Shown here piece after piece: positions 15,301-18,232 of a DNA stretch of 18,232 nucleotides. The position numbers and the translations under genes are program-made. The stretch spans positions 1,520-19,751 of the forward strand of contig DATD01000006.1 in NCBI GenBank assembly GCA_002504525.1, written 5' to 3'. Within the stretch, counting starts at the first letter, position 1; each line of letters starts with the position of its first letter. The DNA is from Methanomassiliicoccus sp. UBA345 (GTDB lineage: Archaea > Thermoplasmatota > Thermoplasmata > Methanomassiliicoccales > Methanomassiliicoccaceae). Below the pieces are notes generated by a model. It saw only the letters and a program-made list of their open reading frames with translations, did not search any database and was not told where the DNA came from.

Positions 15301-15314
15301 CTTTATATATTATC
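15301..15314 (+). promoter_or_regulatory. TATA box of the second sensor kinase gene
   Basis: CTTTATATATTATC is the strongest TATA-like box in the window. It is centred about 26 bases before the GTG at 15333, so transcription should start on or next to that codon. This spacing decides the start. Confidence 0.7.
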
Positions 15315-15332
15315 TATCATTTTTTCCATTTC

Positions 15333-17732
15333 GTGCGCTCCCTGTATCCGACCATTGACGTGCTGTTCGTTGATGAGGACATACCCTTTCTGGAAACATG
15401 CAGGGAGCACCTGGAACTATCGGGCCATATGTCCGTGGACATAGCCTCGTCGGCCGAGGAGGCCATCCAGGCAGCATCCGCGAACCAGTACGGCGTGATC
15501 GTCTCCAGCTACAGCTTCCGGGGCATGGGCGGCGTCGAGCTGCTACGCTGGCTGCGGGGACAAGGGAGCGTAGCGCCGTTCATTCTTTATGCCCCCATGG
15601 GGAACGAGGATGTGGCGATCGAGGCCCTCAACGCCGGCGCGGCGGGATACGTCCAGAAGTGCGATTGCGCCGAACGGTTCCTCGCGCAGATGGAGAAGGC
15701 CGTAAGAGTGAACGCCTCCCGATATCGAGGGGAGAGGCTGCTCAATGGCCTCAATGATATCAGGGGGAGGTTGAACGACGTAGGCTCCCTGGACAGCAAG
15801 CTAAAGCTCATCTCCGACGAGGCGATACAGCTGCTGGAGGCGGGCACCGTTCGCATATGGATGCTCCGGCCGGGAGACCTTTGCGATCGCGGCTGCCAAT
15901 TCGCCGCGCCCGATGCCGCGTATCCGTGCAGGGACCGCACATCCTGCCTCCATCTCGTATCGATCTCCTGCTCCGACCCCATCGCCGACTGGAACCTTGA
16001 TCGGGTCCCTTCCAAGATGTTCGCGGGGGGTGGGCTCACCACCGGTGAGGTCTCCCGCTTGATAAGCGATGACGTCGCCCGCGATCCCCGCCTGTCCGAG
16101 TACGCATGGCCGGAAGAGCCCCAGATATGGCTGGCGGCATATCGCATCGAGGACCGGGACGGAGGCGTGATGGGGGCTATCGTGTTGACGAGGACCTCTC
16201 CCATTCACGAACCGGAGGAACGCCTTTTGGCCGGCCTGGCCGAGACCGCCTCGCCAATCATGTACCGGGGGCTTGCCGAACAGGCGCTGACGGATAGCGA
16301 GGAGCGGCTGCGGGCGGTGTTCAACGGCGTCTCCGACGCCATCATCATCTGCAGCCTGGACGGCTACATCCTGGAATTGAACGAGGTCGCCTCCCGGATC
16401 ACCGGCTACTCGCGGAAGGACCTCTTGGGCAAAGGTCTCGAAACGATCGCTCCGAACTACCCCAGGGAGACGATCATAAGGTGGTTGGAGGAAGCGGACG
16501 AGAACCCGAAGATTATGGAGAACGTGCAGTTCAACCGCGATGGGAAACGTTTGATCGTCGAGTCGTTGTTCCGCTCCATCCGATATTCCGGCCAGCCCTC
16601 GGTGCTCATCCTGATGAGGGACATCACGAGGAGGAAGATGCTGGAGTTGGAGCTGGAGGAGAGCCGACGCAAGCTCCTTGACGGCATGGACCTGGCCCAT
16701 ATGGTGCACTGGGACTACGATGCCGTCGCCGACCGCTACACCTTCGATGAACGCTTCTATGCCCTGTATGGTACCGACTCTGGCAGGGAGGGGGGCTACC
16801 ATATGTCCCACCAGGAATATGTGGAGGCATTCATCCTGCCAGAAGACAGGGAACGTGCCAATAGGGAGATCGGTGCGAGCCTGGAAGGGGACGGTGGCGA
16901 GGTGGTGCAGATTGAGCACCGCATCCGGAGGAGGGATGGCGAGGTGCGGCACATGATCGTTCGCACCAGCATGGTCCGCGATCTCGATGGGAGAGCGGTC
17001 CGCTCCTATGGTGTCAATCAGGACGTGACCGAGCTGAAGGTGGCAGAGGGGCGGCTGAGGGAGGCGAACGATAAGCTCCGCCTACTGTCCAGCGTCACCG
17101 GCCACGACCTCCGGAACCAGTTGACCATACTGCAGGGAAACATCGGCCTGGCCCAGTCGCTGGACCAGGGACCTGAGATGATGGAGAGGCTGTCCCGCAT
17201 GGAGAATGCCGTATTGAGCATCGATTCCCACCTCAAATTCGCTCAGGACTATCAGGAAATGGGTGCATCTTCACCAAGTTGGCAGGATGTGGTTCCCCTG
17301 GTCGAGCGGTTGGCGGTCAGCAAGGAGATGGACCACCTGGACATAGGCACTCTGAGTGGTCTGCACATCTTTGCCGATCCCATTCTCCCCAAGGTGTTCC
17401 ACAATCTCATGGAGGATACCATGAAGTACGGGGCCTCCCCCGCCTGGGCCCGCATGAGCGCAATCGAGGTGAACGGTTCGCTGCGCCTGATTTATGAGGA
17501 CCGCGGCCCCGGCATCCTCGTGGAGGACAAGGAGCGCATCTTCGAACGCGGTTACGGCAGGGGCCTGGGCTTCGGCCTGTTCCTGTGCCGTGAGATCCTT
17601 GGCATCACGGGCATAACCATCGCGGAGACCGGAATGCCCGGACAAGGGGCAAGGTTCGAGATCACCATACCTCCAGGCCACTTCCGATGGGAGCGGCCGG
17701 GCGGCTCGCCGTGGGATCGAAAGAGCGCTTGA
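15333..17732 (+). CDS. Sensor histidine kinase with degenerate receiver, Cys-rich GAF and two PAS domains
   Basis: The 799-residue protein has no membrane segment. Order: receiver-like domain (1-125), GAF-like domain (135-315), PAS (320-435), PAS with PAC (450-570), H-box H591 in VTGHDLRNQLTIL, and an HATPase domain to about 782 with EDRGPGI, KERIFERGYG and GLGFGLFLCREI. The receiver keeps acidic residues (FVDED) and K109, but the phospho-acceptor position is S59 (VIVSSYSF) and the switch Thr is A87, so it should not accept phosphate. The N-box reads HNLMEDTMKYG, with D695 where the first kinase has Asn. The GAF domain carries C184, C188, C199, C205 and C213. A leaderless GTG start is supported by the TATA box 26 bases upstream. 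The kinase core resembles that of the kinase at the left end of the window. Signal and partner are unknown. Confidence 0.92.
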   Translation: MRSLYPTIDVLFVDEDIPFLETCREHLELSGHMSVDIASSAEEAIQAASANQYGVIVSSYSFRGMGGVELLRWLRGQGSVAPFILYAPMGNEDVAIEALNAGAAGYVQKCDCAERFLAQMEKAVRVNASRYRGERLLNGLNDIRGRLNDVGSLDSKLKLISDEAIQLLEAGTVRIWMLRPGDLCDRGCQFAAPDAAYPCRDRTSCLHLVSISCSDPIADWNLDRVPSKMFAGGGLTTGEVSRLISDDVARDPRLSEYAWPEEPQIWLAAYRIEDRDGGVMGAIVLTRTSPIHEPEERLLAGLAETASPIMYRGLAEQALTDSEERLRAVFNGVSDAIIICSLDGYILELNEVASRITGYSRKDLLGKGLETIAPNYPRETIIRWLEEADENPKIMENVQFNRDGKRLIVESLFRSIRYSGQPSVLILMRDITRRKMLELELEESRRKLLDGMDLAHMVHWDYDAVADRYTFDERFYALYGTDSGREGGYHMSHQEYVEAFILPEDRERANREIGASLEGDGGEVVQIEHRIRRRDGEVRHMIVRTSMVRDLDGRAVRSYGVNQDVTELKVAEGRLREANDKLRLLSSVTGHDLRNQLTILQGNIGLAQSLDQGPEMMERLSRMENAVLSIDSHLKFAQDYQEMGASSPSWQDVVPLVERLAVSKEMDHLDIGTLSGLHIFADPILPKVFHNLMEDTMKYGASPAWARMSAIEVNGSLRLIYEDRGPGILVEDKERIFERGYGRGLGFGLFLCREILGITGITIAETGMPGQGARFEITIPPGHFRWERPGGSPWDRKSA

Positions 17733-17768
17733 CGCGATAGGATGCTCAGGGGCGGCAAAGCGCTGGTG

Positions 17769-17794
17769 AACGCCCCGGCGGGTGCCGGAGCGTT
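17769..17794. terminator. Imperfect hairpin between convergent genes
   Basis: AACGCCCCGGC and GCCGGAGCGTT flank a GGGT loop, giving an 11-bp stem with one non-pair on the plus strand that becomes a G-U wobble on the minus strand. It lies between two convergent stop codons. No strong T-run follows in either direction, so a terminator role is only possible. Confidence 0.3.
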
Positions 17795-17836
17795 GTTCGA
17801 TCAGTCCAGGCTGATAGGGCGGTCGCTCGGATGCTC

Positions 17837-18232
17837 TCAGTAACCGTTCTTCTTGCCGGTCATGGACTCGATGTCCACGCGTATGACCGCCATGTCCCTG
17901 ACCCCTTCCTCCGAGTACTTGAAGTCGGCCTTGCCGAACATCTGGGCCATTATGGCGTTCATGGCCTTGCGCTTCTCCTCGGGGTCCTCAACGAAGACAG
18001 CGCGTCCGGTGCCGACCACGCTCTTGAACTTGATGGTGGACTTGCAGGACGTGTCCAGCGGCCCCTGCACGAGCTCATGTCCGGTGTCCACGGTGAAGCA
18101 TACGCGGTTGTTCTCCTTCAGCACCTCGATCTTGCGGCCCTGCTTGGAGGAGTGGATGTACAGATGCCCGTCCGCATATCCATAAGTGGTCGGCAGCACG
18201 TACGGGAAGGCGCCGTCGCACATGGCGAAGTG
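17837..18232 (-). CDS. Pyridoxamine 5'-phosphate oxidase-fold flavoprotein (NimA-like; partial, 5' end outside window)
   Basis: Split-barrel flavin-binding protein of the kind often annotated as 5-nitroimidazole reductase (NimA) or PNPOx-like, binding FMN, heme or F420. The open frame continues to the window edge in phase, so the N-terminus (probably 10-25 residues) is missing and the internal ATG at 18223 is unlikely to be the true start. Family features are FPYVLPTTYGYADGHLYIHSS, then GRKIEVLKENNRVCFTVDTG, STIKFKSVVGTGRAVFVEDPEEKRKAMNAIM, and a C-terminal AVIRVDIESMTGKKNGY. These match the Nim-type pattern of barrel strands and the closing 'I.V...TGK'. The substrate is unknown. It converges on the second sensor kinase with about 100 bases between the stops. 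Confidence 0.85.
   Translation of the reverse strand, partial: HFAMCDGAFPYVLPTTYGYADGHLYIHSSKQGRKIEVLKENNRVCFTVDTGHELVQGPLDTSCKSTIKFKSVVGTGRAVFVEDPEEKRKAMNAIMAQMFGKADFKYSEEGVRDMAVIRVDIESMTGKKNGY

Noticed and set aside
1..18232. CRISPR arrays, tRNA or rRNA genes, insertion sequences, phage or defence genes
   Set aside because: No regularly spaced repeats, tRNA-like cloverleaf, transposase motifs or known defence domains were seen on either strand.

Overview
The window reads as archaeal, high-GC DNA. AT-rich TATA-like boxes sit about 25-30 bases before several start codons, so many transcripts look leaderless or nearly so (15333, 15206, 10111, 7995). There are no bacterial -35/-10 promoters. 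The two large sensor kinases are of a type common in methanogens and other Euryarchaeota, and the GH15 enzyme resembles the trehalase/glucoamylase type of Thermoplasmatota. A Methanomassiliicoccus-like methanogen or another GC-rich member of the Thermoplasmatota is my best guess. That is inference from gene content; no rRNA or methanogenesis gene is present to prove it.

Layout, left to right. Positions 1-3652 (minus) hold most of a very large sensor histidine kinase: receiver, five PAS, two GAF, then the kinase core, cut by the window edge inside its ATP-binding domain. Positions 3816-7995 (minus) are a metabolic block. An LLM-type flavin oxidoreductase overlaps a GH15 glycosidase by 8 bases, and an isocitrate dehydrogenase follows with its own promoter in the last bases of the GH15 gene. 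After a 387-base gene-free stretch comes a bacterial-type glycerol dehydrogenase (gldA, plus). It converges on a DJ-1/PfpI protein (minus) so closely that the stop codons overlap.

From an AT-rich, probably bidirectional promoter at about 10076-10105, a plus-strand block runs rightwards. It holds an unrecognised protein with two PH-like repeats, a protein made almost wholly of four zinc ribbons, and a second zinc-ribbon protein joined to the first by an ATGA overlap. This block is the best candidate for an undescribed system. It ends at a perfect 32-bp palindrome. An MFS exporter and a small CxxCxxCC protein follow. The latter converges on a ROK sugar kinase (minus), again with overlapping stops inside one CTAG.

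Positions 15333-17732 (plus) hold a second sensor kinase related to the first in its kinase core. Its receiver has lost the phospho-accepting Asp and the switch Thr, and its N-box Asn is Asp. It also carries a cysteine-rich GAF domain. The window closes with a partial pyridoxamine-phosphate-oxidase-fold protein (minus).

The metabolic genes suggest small-sugar and polyol handling: GH15 glycosidase, ROK kinase, glycerol dehydrogenase and 2-oxoglutarate supply. No tRNA, rRNA, CRISPR array, insertion sequence or phage gene was seen.
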